Positions 17,590 to 25,725 of a stretch of 35,933 nt of DNA are shown piece after piece. The first letter of the stretch is position 1. Every line of letters begins with the position of its first letter. A program made the translations under genes and the position numbers. Below the pieces are notes generated by a model. It was given only the letters and a program-made list of their open reading frames with translations, had not been told where the DNA came from and made no database searches. The DNA comes from Zobellia amurskyensis (GTDB lineage Bacteria; Bacteroidota; Bacteroidia; Flavobacteriales; Flavobacteriaceae): positions 1 through 35,933 of the forward strand of contig NZ_RCNR01000049.1 of NCBI RefSeq assembly GCF_009725985.1, in the 5' to 3' direction.

Positions 17590-18942
17590 ATGTTCAAGAA
17601 AATATTGATTGCAAATAGAGGAGAGATTGCACTTCGTGTTATACGTACCTGTAAAGAGATGGGTATAAAAACCGTGGCGGTCTATTCTAAAGCAGATGAA
17701 GAGAGTTTGCACGTGCGTTTTGCGGACGAAGCTGTCTGTATTGGTCCGGCACCAAGTAGTGAATCTTACCTTAAGATACCTAATATAATAGCTGCGGCAG
17801 AAATTACTAATGCTGATGCCATTCACCCAGGGTACGGATTTCTTTCTGAAAATTCTAAATTCTCTAAGATTTGTGCCGAGCACGATATTAAATTCATTGG
17901 TGCTTCTGGCGAGCATATAGACCGTATGGGAGATAAATCTTCCGCTAAGAAAACAATGAAAGAGGCCGGTGTTCCTACCGTTCCTGGTTCGGACGGTCTT
18001 TTAAAAGATGTTGCCGATGCTTTAAAGATTGCCAAGAAAATGGGTTATCCCGTTATGGTCAAGGCAACTGCAGGTGGTGGCGGAAAAGGTATGCGAGCGG
18101 TCTGGAAGGAAGAGGATATGGAAGACCTTTTTGAGAGTGCCGTTCAGGAAGCTACTGCTGCTTTTGGTAATGGCGGTATGTATATGGAGAAATTGATAGA
18201 GGAACCAAGACATATTGAAATTCAGATTGTTGGAGATCAGTATGGCAAGGCCTGTCACCTTTCGGAAAGAGATTGTTCCATTCAGCGTAGACATCAAAAG
18301 CTTACGGAAGAGACGCCCTCTCCATTCATGACGGACAAACTTCGTGATGATATGGGTAAAGCGGCCGTTAAGGCAGCTGAGTATATAAAGTACGAAGGCG
18401 CGGGTACAATAGAATTTTTGGTGGACAAACACCGAAATTTCTATTTTATGGAAATGAATACCCGTATACAAGTGGAGCACCCTATTACTGAACAAGTCAT
18501 TGATTATGATTTGATTCGTGAGCAAATTTTAGTTGCAGGTGGTGTGCCAATTTCAGGTAAAAACTATCTTCCAAAATTACATTCTATTGAATGTAGGATT
18601 AATGCGGAAGACCCATATAATAACTTTAGACCTTCACCAGGTAGAATAACTACGTTACACATACCAGGCGGACATGGTGTTCGAATGGATACACACGTGT
18701 ACAGTGGGTATAGTATTCCACCGAATTATGATTCTATGATAGCAAAGTTGATTACCACGGCGCAAACGCGTGAAGAGGCAATCAACAAAATGAAAAGAGC
18801 GCTAGATGAATTTGTAATTGAAGGTATCAAAACCACAATTCCTTTCCATAGGCAGTTAATGGATCATCCAGATTATTTAGCAGGTAATTATACTACCGCA
18901 TTTATGGAGGATTTCAAAATGGATCCGCCGCCAGCGGAATAA
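17590..18942 (+). CDS. accC: Acetyl-CoA carboxylase biotin carboxylase subunit
   Basis: A 450-residue ATP-grasp enzyme that carboxylates biotin on BCCP. The N-terminus [19 protein letters not shown] is the biotin carboxylase signature. [12 protein letters not shown] (about 158-169) is the glycine-rich ATP lid, and [14 protein letters not shown] (about 288-301) carries the metal and catalytic residues. Length matches E. coli AccC. It ends the fabH-accB-accC operon and is followed by a strong terminator. Confidence 0.97.
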   Translation: MFKKILIANRGEIALRVIRTCKEMGIKTVAVYSKADEESLHVRFADEAVCIGPAPSSESYLKIPNIIAAAEITNADAIHPGYGFLSENSKFSKICAEHDIKFIGASGEHIDRMGDKSSAKKTMKEAGVPTVPGSDGLLKDVADALKIAKKMGYPVMVKATAGGGGKGMRAVWKEEDMEDLFESAVQEATAAFGNGGMYMEKLIEEPRHIEIQIVGDQYGKACHLSERDCSIQRRHQKLTEETPSPFMTDKLRDDMGKAAVKAAEYIKYEGAGTIEFLVDKHRNFYFMEMNTRIQVEHPITEQVIDYDLIREQILVAGGVPISGKNYLPKLHSIECRINAEDPYNNFRPSPGRITTLHIPGGHGVRMDTHVYSGYSIPPNYDSMIAKLITTAQTREEAINKMKRALDEFVIEGIKTTIPFHRQLMDHPDYLAGNYTTAFMEDFKMDPPPAE

Positions 18943-18947
18943 GATTT

Positions 18948-18976
18948 AAAACCCCGATATTTATCGGGGTTTTTTT
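18948..18976 (+). terminator. Intrinsic terminator after accC
   Basis: ACCCCGAT (18951-18958) pairs with ATCGGGGT (18963-18970) over a tetraloop, and the pairing extends through flanking A/T bases. A run of seven T follows. The next gene begins only 11 bp after the T-run. Confidence 0.92.
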
Positions 18977-18986
18977 ATGTTTGAAA

Positions 18987-20102
18987 ATGGAGCTTAGCTA
19001 TTGGGAATATAAAACATGGTTGTCTCACATCGATTTTACCATTGTAGGCAGTGGTATCGTAGGGCTCAACTGTGCCTTAAGACTTCATGAGCGTTTTCCA
19101 AAAGCGAAAATCCTGATTCTGGAGAAAGGATTTTTACCTCAGGGAGCAAGCACCAAGAATGCAGGTTTTGCCTGTTTCGGGAGTATTTCAGAGATTTTGG
19201 CAGACCTAGGGGTTCATAGTGAGCAAGAAGTGATAAACTTGGTAGGGCAACGCTGGAAAGGGATACAGTTGCTTCGAAAGAACCTTGGGGATCAAGCTAT
19301 AGATTTTCAGGTACATGGCGGGCATGAGCTATTTCTTGGTTCTGCACAAAACTTATATCACAAATGTGCTGAGCAACTTCCTGAAGTGAATAAACTTTTA
19401 AAATCTGTTTATGGTGCTGATGCTTTTCATTTAGGCCCTAATGTCTTCGGTTTTAATAAAGTGAAAGAAAAGTATATTACCAATACTTTTGAAGGGCAAT
19501 TGGATACGGGTAAAATGATGAATTCGTTATTGCAATTAGTGCAGCGTGCAGGTATTGTGCTGATAAATTCTATTACGGTGGAAGATTTTTCCGCAAATGA
19601 ATCGGGTGTTCATGTGAAAACCGATCGGTTTGAATTCAAAACAAAAAAGATATTCATTGCCACGAACGGTTTTGCTGGGCAATTATTGAATGAAGAAGTA
19701 AAACCGTCCAGAGCACAGGTGCTGATTACGGAGCCTATTGAGAACTTGCATATAAAGGGTACTTTTCATTTTGACGAAGGCTATTATTATTTCAGGAATA
19801 TAGATAACCGTATCTTATTTGGAGGAGGAAGGAATTTGGACTTCAAAGGAGAGGAGACCAATCAATTTGGATGTACACAGACCATTCAACAACATCTGGA
19901 TACGCTGCTCAAAGAAGTAGTTCTTCCGCATACACCTCATACCGTAGCTCAAAGATGGAGTGGTATCATGGGTACGGGAAAACAGAAAAAACCCATTGTG
20001 AAGCAAATTTCGGATAATGTATATTGTGGAGTGAGGTTGGGAGGCATGGGCATTGCCATAGGAAGCAACGTAGGGAAAGAACTTGCTGATTTAACGGAAT
20101 AG
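18987..20102 (+). CDS. FAD-dependent amino acid oxidase-like oxidoreductase (DAO family)
   Basis: A flavoenzyme of about 371 residues. The Rossmann FAD motif IVGSGIVGLNCALRL sits near the N-terminus, followed by the acidic residue of ILILEKG and the DAO-family segment GASTKNAGFACFGS. The C-terminal RWSGIMGTGKQKKPIV and GVRLGGMGIAIGSNVG close the FAD fold. Members oxidise glycine, sarcosine or D-amino acids; the substrate here is unknown. I choose ATG 18987 over an in-frame TTG at 18981. The start lies 11 bp after the accC terminator, leaving almost no room for a separate promoter and leader. Confidence 0.82.
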   Translation: MELSYWEYKTWLSHIDFTIVGSGIVGLNCALRLHERFPKAKILILEKGFLPQGASTKNAGFACFGSISEILADLGVHSEQEVINLVGQRWKGIQLLRKNLGDQAIDFQVHGGHELFLGSAQNLYHKCAEQLPEVNKLLKSVYGADAFHLGPNVFGFNKVKEKYITNTFEGQLDTGKMMNSLLQLVQRAGIVLINSITVEDFSANESGVHVKTDRFEFKTKKIFIATNGFAGQLLNEEVKPSRAQVLITEPIENLHIKGTFHFDEGYYYFRNIDNRILFGGGRNLDFKGEETNQFGCTQTIQQHLDTLLKEVVLPHTPHTVAQRWSGIMGTGKQKKPIVKQISDNVYCGVRLGGMGIAIGSNVGKELADLTE

Positions 20103-20169
20103 GCCGCGTAAGAATAGAAGCGCCTTTAAAACCTCATAAAAATCTTTTATATGAGAACAAGCATTTGGT

Positions 20170-20200
20170 TTTGCGGGCTTAGCTAGAATTGCTACTTTAA
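20170..20200 (+). promoter_or_regulatory. Probable promoter of the dehydratase gene
   Basis: TTTG (20170-20173), a 19-nt spacer and TACTTTAA (20193-20200) match the TTTG/TAnnTTTG layout except for the last two bases. It lies 29 bp before the start codon. Confidence 0.45.
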
Positions 20201-20228
20201 CTCCTTTCAAAAAATTTCTCCTCAGTTT

Positions 20229-21950
20229 ATGAAAGATAAGAAACACCTGCGTAGTAGTGAATGGTTTGGCGGAAAGGATAAAATGGGTTTTGTACATCGC
20301 TCTTGGCTAAGAAACCAAGGCTATCCCGATGATTATTTTCAAGGTAAACCTGTAATTGGTATCTGTAATACTTGGTCGGAACTAACACCTTGTAACGGAC
20401 ACTTGCGTGATTTTGCAGAAGTAGTCAAAAGAGGAATTTTGGAAGCAGGAGGATTTCCTTTGGAATTTCCGGTGATGTCTTTGGGAGAAACTATTATGAA
20501 ACCCACCTCCATGCTCTTTCGTAATTTGGCTAGCATGGACACGGAAGAATCTATACGCGCTAACCCGCTTGATGGTATAGTGCTCTTGACCGGCTGTGAT
20601 AAAACTACACCAAGTACCGTAATGGGTGCCTGTAGTGTAGATTTACCTACTATTGTGGTGCCCGGAGGCCCTATGCTTAGTGGTAGGTTTAGAGGAGAAA
20701 AGATGGGATCTGGTTCCATGAACTGGATGATCAAGGAAAAACAAAATGTAGATGGATTTACCGATGCGGATTTTACCGAAGCTGAAGTTTGTGTAGCCCG
20801 CAGTATTGGGCATTGTAATACTATGGGAACGGCTTCTACCATGGCTACTATGGTGGAGGCATTGGGGTTGACCCTGCCAGGGTTTTCGTCTATTCCAGCT
20901 GCGGATTCCCGCAAGAAACTATTTGCACAGCTTACCGGTAGGCGTATTGTAGAGATGGTAAAAGAAGATTTGACCTTATCTAAGGTATTGACCAGGCAGG
21001 CTTTTGAGAATGCCATAGTGACCAACGCTGCTGTTGGCGGTTCTACAAATCTTATTATTCATTTAACCGCTATTGCGGGTAGAATAGGTGTTGATTTAAA
21101 TCTTGAGGATTTTGATACATTGGGAAGTAAGGTTCCTCTTCTGGTGAATTTAAAACCTTCCGGAAAGCACTTAATGGAAGATTTCTTTTATGCAGGCGGA
21201 CTTCCCGTAGTATTGAAAGAACTGAAGGAAAAATTACATAGTGATGCATTGACCGTAAACGGAAAATTTATCACCGAAAACTATACAAAAGCAATTTGTT
21301 ACGATGATGATGTTATCGGAACAATTGCAAAACCTTTTCAAGAAGAAGCCGGCATAGCGGTGCTTAAGGGTAACCTTTGTGAAGATGGAGCGGTTATTAA
21401 ACCTTCGGCAGCATCAAAAGAATTGATGAGACACTCAGGTAAAGCAGTTGTTTTTGAAAGTATGGAAGATTACCATGCCCGAATAGATGATCCTGATTTA
21501 GATATTGATAAGAATAGCGTCATTGTATTAAAAGGAGTTGGGCCTAAGGGCTATCCAGGTATGCCCGAAGTTGGTAATGTAGACCTTCCAAAAAAATTAT
21601 TGATACAAGGTGTTACCGATATGGTACGTATTTCTGACGGGCGAATGAGCGGTACGGCAGCAGGAACAGTAATTCTACACGTCTCGCCGGAGTCTACAGT
21701 GGGGGGAACTTTGGCTTTAGTTCAAAATGGAGATGTAATTACGCTAGATGTTGAGAACAGAAGCTTGCATTTGGAGGTTTCTACAGAAGAACTGGCAAAG
21801 CGCAAGACAGCTTGGAAAATGCCTAAACCTCTGGCGGATAGAGGTTATGTAAAAATGTATATAGATCACGTAGAGCAGGCAAACAAAGGTGCTGATTTGG
21901 ACTTTCTAGTAGGTGGGTCGGGATCAAAGGTAGATAGGGACCTGCATTAA
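20229..21950 (+). CDS. IlvD/Edd-family dehydratase, sugar-acid (L-arabinonate-like) type
   Basis: A 573-residue iron-sulfur dehydratase. Candidate cluster ligands are C55 (NTWSELTPCNGH), C123 (TGCDKTTPST) and C196 (SIGHCNTMGTAST). These spacings equal those I recall for Rhizobium L-arabinonate dehydratase, a [2Fe-2S] enzyme. The N-terminal LRSSEWFGG...GFVHRSW is characteristic of the sugar-acid branch rather than of dihydroxy-acid dehydratase IlvD. ISDGRMSGTAAG carries the catalytic serine. The probable role is dehydrating an aldonic acid to a 2-keto-3-deoxy acid; no kinase or aldolase gene is nearby. A GreA-like gene follows 4 bp later. Confidence 0.85.
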   Translation: MKDKKHLRSSEWFGGKDKMGFVHRSWLRNQGYPDDYFQGKPVIGICNTWSELTPCNGHLRDFAEVVKRGILEAGGFPLEFPVMSLGETIMKPTSMLFRNLASMDTEESIRANPLDGIVLLTGCDKTTPSTVMGACSVDLPTIVVPGGPMLSGRFRGEKMGSGSMNWMIKEKQNVDGFTDADFTEAEVCVARSIGHCNTMGTASTMATMVEALGLTLPGFSSIPAADSRKKLFAQLTGRRIVEMVKEDLTLSKVLTRQAFENAIVTNAAVGGSTNLIIHLTAIAGRIGVDLNLEDFDTLGSKVPLLVNLKPSGKHLMEDFFYAGGLPVVLKELKEKLHSDALTVNGKFITENYTKAICYDDDVIGTIAKPFQEEAGIAVLKGNLCEDGAVIKPSAASKELMRHSGKAVVFESMEDYHARIDDPDLDIDKNSVIVLKGVGPKGYPGMPEVGNVDLPKKLLIQGVTDMVRISDGRMSGTAAGTVILHVSPESTVGGTLALVQNGDVITLDVENRSLHLEVSTEELAKRKTAWKMPKPLADRGYVKMYIDHVEQANKGADLDFLVGGSGSKVDRDLH

Positions 21951-21954
21951 AATT

Positions 21955-22404
21955 ATGACAGAAAAAGAACAACTGCATCAATTTTGTGCCACTTTCATAA
22001 CCGAAAGAATAGGTAGGATTCAGAAAAATATTGGGGATATTCAATCGTCTTTGACCTCTGAAACCAAAAGTAGTGCGGGTGATAAACATGAAACGGGCCG
22101 CGCTATGTTACAGCTTGAACGCGAAAAGTTAGGGCAACAGTTGTCTGAGGCCGAAAAAATGAAACAAATACTCGCTAAAGTGCCAAAAGAGGTCAATACT
22201 GCCAAAGTTGGTCTTGGCAGCTGGGTTGTCACGTCAAAGGCAGATTACTTTTTGGCAATTTCTGCTGGTGAGTTCAAGGTTAATGGTAAATGCGTTTATT
22301 GTATTTCTGCAGCAACTCCCATAGCCAAGCTACTCTTTGGAAAACAAATAGGAGATACGGCAAACTTTAATGGACAAGAAATAAAGATTACTGAAATAAG
22401 ATAA
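21955..22404 (+). CDS. Small GreA/GreB-like protein
   Basis: A 149-residue protein with a predicted N-terminal coiled coil (about 1-75) whose tip reads SAGDKHETGRA. The C-terminal domain includes SAATPIAKLLFGKQIGDTANFNGQEIKITEI (about 119-149, in part), which resembles the C-terminal domain of GreA/GreB elongation factors (SPIGKALLGKKVGD). From memory, relatives are sometimes labelled 3-oxoacyl-ACP synthase in databases, which this sequence does not support: no thiolase fold or Cys-His-Asn set. It could bind the RNA polymerase secondary channel. It probably shares a transcript with the dehydratase gene. Confidence 0.65.
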   Translation: MTEKEQLHQFCATFITERIGRIQKNIGDIQSSLTSETKSSAGDKHETGRAMLQLEREKLGQQLSEAEKMKQILAKVPKEVNTAKVGLGSWVVTSKADYFLAISAGEFKVNGKCVYCISAATPIAKLLFGKQIGDTANFNGQEIKITEIR

Positions 22405-22423
22405 AATTGAATACGGGAAAAAA

Positions 22424-22882
22424 TTATCCCATACCCTTCATTGAAGCTAAAGTGGCGGACCAAACAATTACAGACGAAAGAAAAATGCCGATGGTATTTG
22501 CCCAAAAGGCTTTTGTCTTTTCAATCTTAAAAAGATAGGATGCAATACTGCCTGCATATACACCCGTGCCAGGCATAGGAATCATTACAAACAAGATTAG
22601 TCCCCAAAAACCATAGCGTTTAATTTTATTGCCCGATCCAGTTTTAGCTTTTCGCGCAACAAAAATAGCTGACTTCTTATAGAACCCCCATTTTAAGAAA
22701 TAACGATTTATTTTTTCAAGAAAGAAAATCATTAGGGGAAATACCAGCACGTTGGCAGCAAAACAAAGAAGAAATACCAGATAGATATTAAGGCCATTGA
22801 GCAACCCATAAGGTATGCCCACCTTAGCTTCTCCAAAGGGGGAAAGGCTCCATAATATGGCAATAATAAAATCTATAATCAC
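22424..22882 (-). CDS. Small multidrug export-type membrane protein
   Basis: A 152-residue membrane protein with about four hydrophobic segments. SPFGEAKVGIPYGL (about 14-27) and MIPMPGTGVYAGSIASYLF (about 100-118) are the two paired motifs of the putative small multidrug export family (PF06695). These re-entrant, Pro/Gly-rich repeats are typical. The transported substrate is unproven. It converges on the GreA-like gene. Confidence 0.78.
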   Translation of the reverse strand: MIIDFIIAILWSLSPFGEAKVGIPYGLLNGLNIYLVFLLCFAANVLVFPLMIFFLEKINRYFLKWGFYKKSAIFVARKAKTGSGNKIKRYGFWGLILFVMIPMPGTGVYAGSIASYLFKIEKTKAFWANTIGIFLSSVIVWSATLASMKGMG

Positions 22883-23032
22883 AGTTATTTTTTTTTGAGG
22901 GGCTAAACTACTAATCCAAGCGGTTTAAGCATCATCTGAACTCATAAATAATTCCAAAAATTGTGCCGTTAAAAAAATGGCAGTTCAATTTAACAGATTT
23001 TAACTTTTCGACAAGAGGTACAATAATATCTA

Positions 23033-23062
23033 TTTGTCTGAGTTTTAGACTATATATATTTA
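23033..23062 (+). promoter_or_regulatory. Promoter of the 53-residue lipoprotein gene
   Basis: TTTG (23033-23036), an 18-nt spacer and TATATTTA (23055-23062) fit the Bacteroidota promoter with one mismatch. The start codon lies 21 bp downstream. Confidence 0.5.
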
Positions 23063-23083
23063 ACAACCTAAAATCTTTAACCT

Positions 23084-23245
23084 ATGAAATCTTTATTTGC
23101 TAAATTATTTTTACTTGCTTTTGTATCAATGACAGCTTTTTCATGTAGCGTAAAATCCGAATTGGAAGATATTGCCGATGACTTGGAAGAACAAGAAAAC
23201 AACGATGCCCGAACTGAAGTTATCAAATTAGAAGATAACCAATAA
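23084..23245 (+). CDS. 53-residue lipoprotein, acidic
   Basis: ATG at 23084 to TAA at 23243-23245 encodes 53 residues. The N-terminus MKSLFAKLFLLAFVSMTAFSC is a complete lipoprotein signal (lipobox TAFSC, C21). The mature part is only about 33 residues and strongly acidic (ELEDIADDLEEQENND), probably helical. A promoter precedes it and a strong terminator follows 20 bp after the stop, so this is a stand-alone gene despite its size. The function is unknown; an envelope stress or anchoring peptide is only a guess. Confidence 0.75.
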   Translation: MKSLFAKLFLLAFVSMTAFSCSVKSELEDIADDLEEQENNDARTEVIKLEDNQ

Positions 23246-23264
23246 GTTCATATTAATATAAGTA

Positions 23265-23297
23265 AAAAGGGAACCTCTTTAGGTTCCCTTTTTTTAT
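23265..23297 (+). terminator. Intrinsic terminator after the small lipoprotein gene
   Basis: GGGAACC (23269-23275) and GGTTCCC (23282-23288) form a 7-bp stem with a 6-nt loop, preceded by AAAA and followed by at least seven T. Confidence 0.92.
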
Positions 23298-23332
23298 GCT
23301 CAAAAGTTTTTACGCTTTTGTGTGTATAGTGG

Positions 23333-23719
23333 TTACTGTACAACAATGGTGTTGTCGGTAGCAGTCGGATTCATAGGGCAAAAGTATACATATTCTCCTT
23401 TTTCCAACACTGTAGGTTTAGATGATTGCGTTTTACCGGTAGCAACAACTTTTGTTACATAAGCGGTCTGAATATGGTTTTCTGGCTTGCTAATATCCTC
23501 ACCTTTTTTTACTAGAACAAAACCAACATCATGACCAACACCATTGTTGGCAATTTCAAATACATAAGTACCGGGAACAACGGTAAGTTGCTTCTTCGTA
23601 AATTCCCCAGGAGTTTGCTCAAGGTCAATTGTTTTTACTTTTTTGTTCATTTTGTCTTGAGCGTTTGCTGAGAAAGCTACTGTAAACACTAATACTATTG
23701 CTGCTATTATATTTTTCAT
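23333..23719 (-). CDS. Periplasmic cupredoxin-like protein
   Basis: A 128-residue secreted protein with a Sec signal (cleavage near SANAQ) and a plastocyanin-like beta fold. Candidate copper ligands are H63 (GVGHDVGF), C114 and M116 (YFCPMNPT). The usual second histidine of the C-x(n)-H-x(n)-M loop is not seen: the segment after C114 is PMNPTATDNT. The site may therefore be an atypical or non-copper cupredoxin, or use H82 or M116. It is probably an electron carrier or copper/redox sensor in the periplasm. It follows the AhpD-like gene on the same strand, about 105 bp downstream. Confidence 0.75.
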   Translation of the reverse strand: MKNIIAAIVLVFTVAFSANAQDKMNKKVKTIDLEQTPGEFTKKQLTVVPGTYVFEIANNGVGHDVGFVLVKKGEDISKPENHIQTAYVTKVVATGKTQSSKPTVLEKGEYVYFCPMNPTATDNTIVVQ

Positions 23720-23824
23720 AATTTTTAGTTTTTGTCTTTTTATAAAGACGGATTATTAAAAGGGATTCGATATTAAAATCTGATTAGTAAACAAACCTGT
23801 GCAGTTTTGAACTGTGCAGCGCTT

Positions 23825-24373
23825 TTAGGCTTCAACAGCTTGTAACGGAGCGGCCACTGGAAAATCTACAGGAACATCTGTGGTTTTGTGCAAATAGTTT
23901 GATATGGTCTTATCACCAACCAAAACAATAGTATCTACTAGATTTTCTTTTGTCCATCCTGCGTTTAAGAATTTTTCAACTACTGCGTCATCTGCTGCAC
24001 CACGGTTTTCTGTAATGTTTTTAGCAAAACTGGCAAGAGCGTCTAACTTACTGTCAAAAGAAGCTTTTCCGGCTCTAAGCTCAAGAATTTCTGAATCGCT
24101 AAAACCGTTCATTTTACCAATGGCAGTATGTGCAGATAGGCAATAAGTACATTCGTTAACTTGGCTTACGGCTAGGTTCACTACTTCTTTTTGTTTGGCA
24201 TTCAAAGAAGTTTTAGCGTTGCTTAATGCTAAATAGTTTGCTAAGGCATTTTCGGAATAAGCGTAGGTAGCGTAAAGATTGGGTACAAAACCAACCGCTT
24301 TTTCTAGATTATCAAAAATAGCTTGATTGCTTGTGCTTACTTCTTGTCTTGTGGGTACATTAAATTTGCTCAT
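23825..24373 (-). CDS. AhpD-like / carboxymuconolactone decarboxylase family protein
   Basis: A 182-residue all-helical protein. The AhpD-type active site is complete: E74-C75-T-Y-C78-L-S-A-H82, the ECxYCxxAH motif of peroxidase-type CMD proteins. FVPNLYATYAYSENAL (about 29-44) and VLVGDKTISNYLHKTTDVPVDFP near the C-terminus match the PA2694-like subgroup. It probably reduces organic peroxides or other electrophiles with a thiol donor. An AraC regulator and a 50-residue Cys/His peptide are encoded upstream on the same strand. Confidence 0.85.
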   Translation of the reverse strand: MSKFNVPTRQEVSTSNQAIFDNLEKAVGFVPNLYATYAYSENALANYLALSNAKTSLNAKQKEVVNLAVSQVNECTYCLSAHTAIGKMNGFSDSEILELRAGKASFDSKLDALASFAKNITENRGAADDAVVEKFLNAGWTKENLVDTIVLVGDKTISNYLHKTTDVPVDFPVAAPLQAVEA

Positions 24374-24450
24374 AATTTTGGTGTTGTGTCATATTCTTCA
24401 AGCGTATGTTTACCGCTGTGATCAATGACCATTATTAATTTATTATTGTT

Positions 24451-24603
24451 TTAAAATTCTAAATGAGGTTTTTCCGCATCACAATAAAAATCGTGGTGAT
24501 GTTTTTGCTCACAATGGGTTTGTGCATCTACGGTTTGTAACTGCCTAGTGGGGCGAGAGAAAATCTCAATAAGGTTGAAAAGGGATATATGTTTTAGTTT
24601 CAT
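24451..24603 (-). CDS. Putative 50-residue Cys/His-rich peptide
   Basis: An ORF of 50 codons from ATG (24603) to TAA between the AraC gene and the AhpD-like gene. The C-terminal half, THCEQKHHHDFYCDAEKPH, holds two cysteines, five histidines and several acids, which looks like a metal-binding segment. CATCTTTG (24636-24629), one base from the -7 box, lies 25 bp upstream of the start. There is no signal peptide. It fills an otherwise empty 320-bp gap. A chance ORF cannot be excluded without homologues. Confidence 0.45.
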   Translation of the reverse strand: MKLKHISLFNLIEIFSRPTRQLQTVDAQTHCEQKHHHDFYCDAEKPHLEF

Positions 24604-24687
24604 CTTGCGTTGTATTTTAATTACACTGCAAAGATGCGAGGTAAGTGGAGTTGTTTGTTAGGCGCGATTTCCCGACCACTTGTAGAA

Positions 24688-24707
24688 ATTTCCCTTTACT
24701 GGGAAAT
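24688..24707 (-). terminator. Hairpin at the AraC gene end
   Basis: ATTTCCC (24707-24701 read on minus) pairs with GGGAAAT (24694-24688) over a 6-nt loop that covers the AraC stop codon. The following TTCTAC is a poor T-tract, so this may be a weak terminator or a symmetric site. Confidence 0.35.
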
Positions 24708-25544
24708 AGGGGCAACTTCTCTATATTGAGAAGGAGAAATGCCCGTCATTTTCTTGAAAAAACGACTAAAATGAGCTGGGTCATTGAAACCTAGGTCGTA
24801 TGCAATTTCTTGATTTTGCTTGTCGGTAAAATTGATTAATCGCTTTGCTTCAAGTGCTAACCTATCTAAAATAATCTGCTGTGGTGATTTTTGATTGTAG
24901 ATGGAGAAAAGATTCGATAGCGTTTTTGGGCTTTTAAATAGGAGCTCTGCATAATCGCTTACTTTTCTTTTAGTTTTATAGTGGGTATCTACTAGAACAT
25001 TAAATTTTCGGATAATTTCAACTTGGTCGTTATCCAGTTTTTTAACGATTAGTTGCTCCTTTGCCAAACGCGTACAAATGATAATTAGTCGCTTTAACAA
25101 CATTTGAAGCATATCACCTTGAATTCCATCGGGAGTAGAAAATTCATCTTCAAATATTTCGTAAAGCGTACTGAATTTTCGTTTCTGCGACTCCGGAATT
25201 GTTATTATGGGAAGGTCTTGAGTACCAAAAAATAAAATTCCGTTACAGGATACTTCATGATCGTGGTCGTTTATGCAATAAAACTCCCTGTTAAAATGGA
25301 AAGCGGTTAGGGGTAACGCAGTATTTTCATAAGAAACATGCTGCAAGTAAGTTGTAGTTACCAATTGATCTGGCAATAGCTCAACTATCATACCATCTAC
25401 AATCAGTTCAAGAGGGTCGCGGTTTCGGTTCCATAGCATATAAATATTTCCAGAATTTACAGAGAATTGATTCTGGTACTTTTTTATATCATCCGTAAAC
25501 CCTAAATGAGAGCCTAGTTTGGTGTCATTGAACTCAAATTTCAT
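24696..25544 (-). CDS. AraC-family transcriptional regulator
   Basis: A 282-residue regulator with an N-terminal cupin-like sensing domain (about 1-130, including the His-rich INDHDHEVSC) and a C-terminal double helix-turn-helix (about 180-280). The second helix pair ends with the signature DLGFNDPAHFSRFFKKMTGISPSQYR, in which GFNDPAHFSRFFK is the AraC hallmark. It probably controls the downstream AhpD-like and cupredoxin genes on the same strand. The effector is unknown. Confidence 0.88.
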   Translation of the reverse strand: MKFEFNDTKLGSHLGFTDDIKKYQNQFSVNSGNIYMLWNRNRDPLELIVDGMIVELLPDQLVTTTYLQHVSYENTALPLTAFHFNREFYCINDHDHEVSCNGILFFGTQDLPIITIPESQKRKFSTLYEIFEDEFSTPDGIQGDMLQMLLKRLIIICTRLAKEQLIVKKLDNDQVEIIRKFNVLVDTHYKTKRKVSDYAELLFKSPKTLSNLFSIYNQKSPQQIILDRLALEAKRLINFTDKQNQEIAYDLGFNDPAHFSRFFKKMTGISPSQYREVAPISQ

Positions 25545-25725
25545 TTGGGATAAGTTAGATTAATTGACCAAATTAGTCTCCAATCTAAAGATAACCTTAC
25601 CCAAATGCTTTGTAGATGAATATAAATTTGATGTTAAACGATTCTAACTGTTTGTTAGACAAAAAGTCTTTTTGTACTATTGATAAAGGAAATCAGTAGG
25701 GCTAGTTAATATAATTATTAATAGG

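Noticed and set aside
18022-18525. 167-codon minus-strand ORF
   Set aside because: Antisense to accC; the composition is unlike a real protein.
18977-18997. Six-codon ORF from ATG 18977, and a TTG start at 18981
   Set aside because: The ATG frame ends after six codons (MFENGA), and a standard ATG at 18987 serves the oxidoreductase.
20339-21025. 228-codon minus-strand ORF
   Set aside because: It is entirely antisense to the conserved dehydratase gene, with no recognisable domain; a shadow frame.
23797-23819. Direct repeat CTGTGCAG, 7 nt apart
   Set aside because: It is short, and part of it can pair as a weak 5-bp hairpin after the AhpD-like gene. A function cannot be supported.
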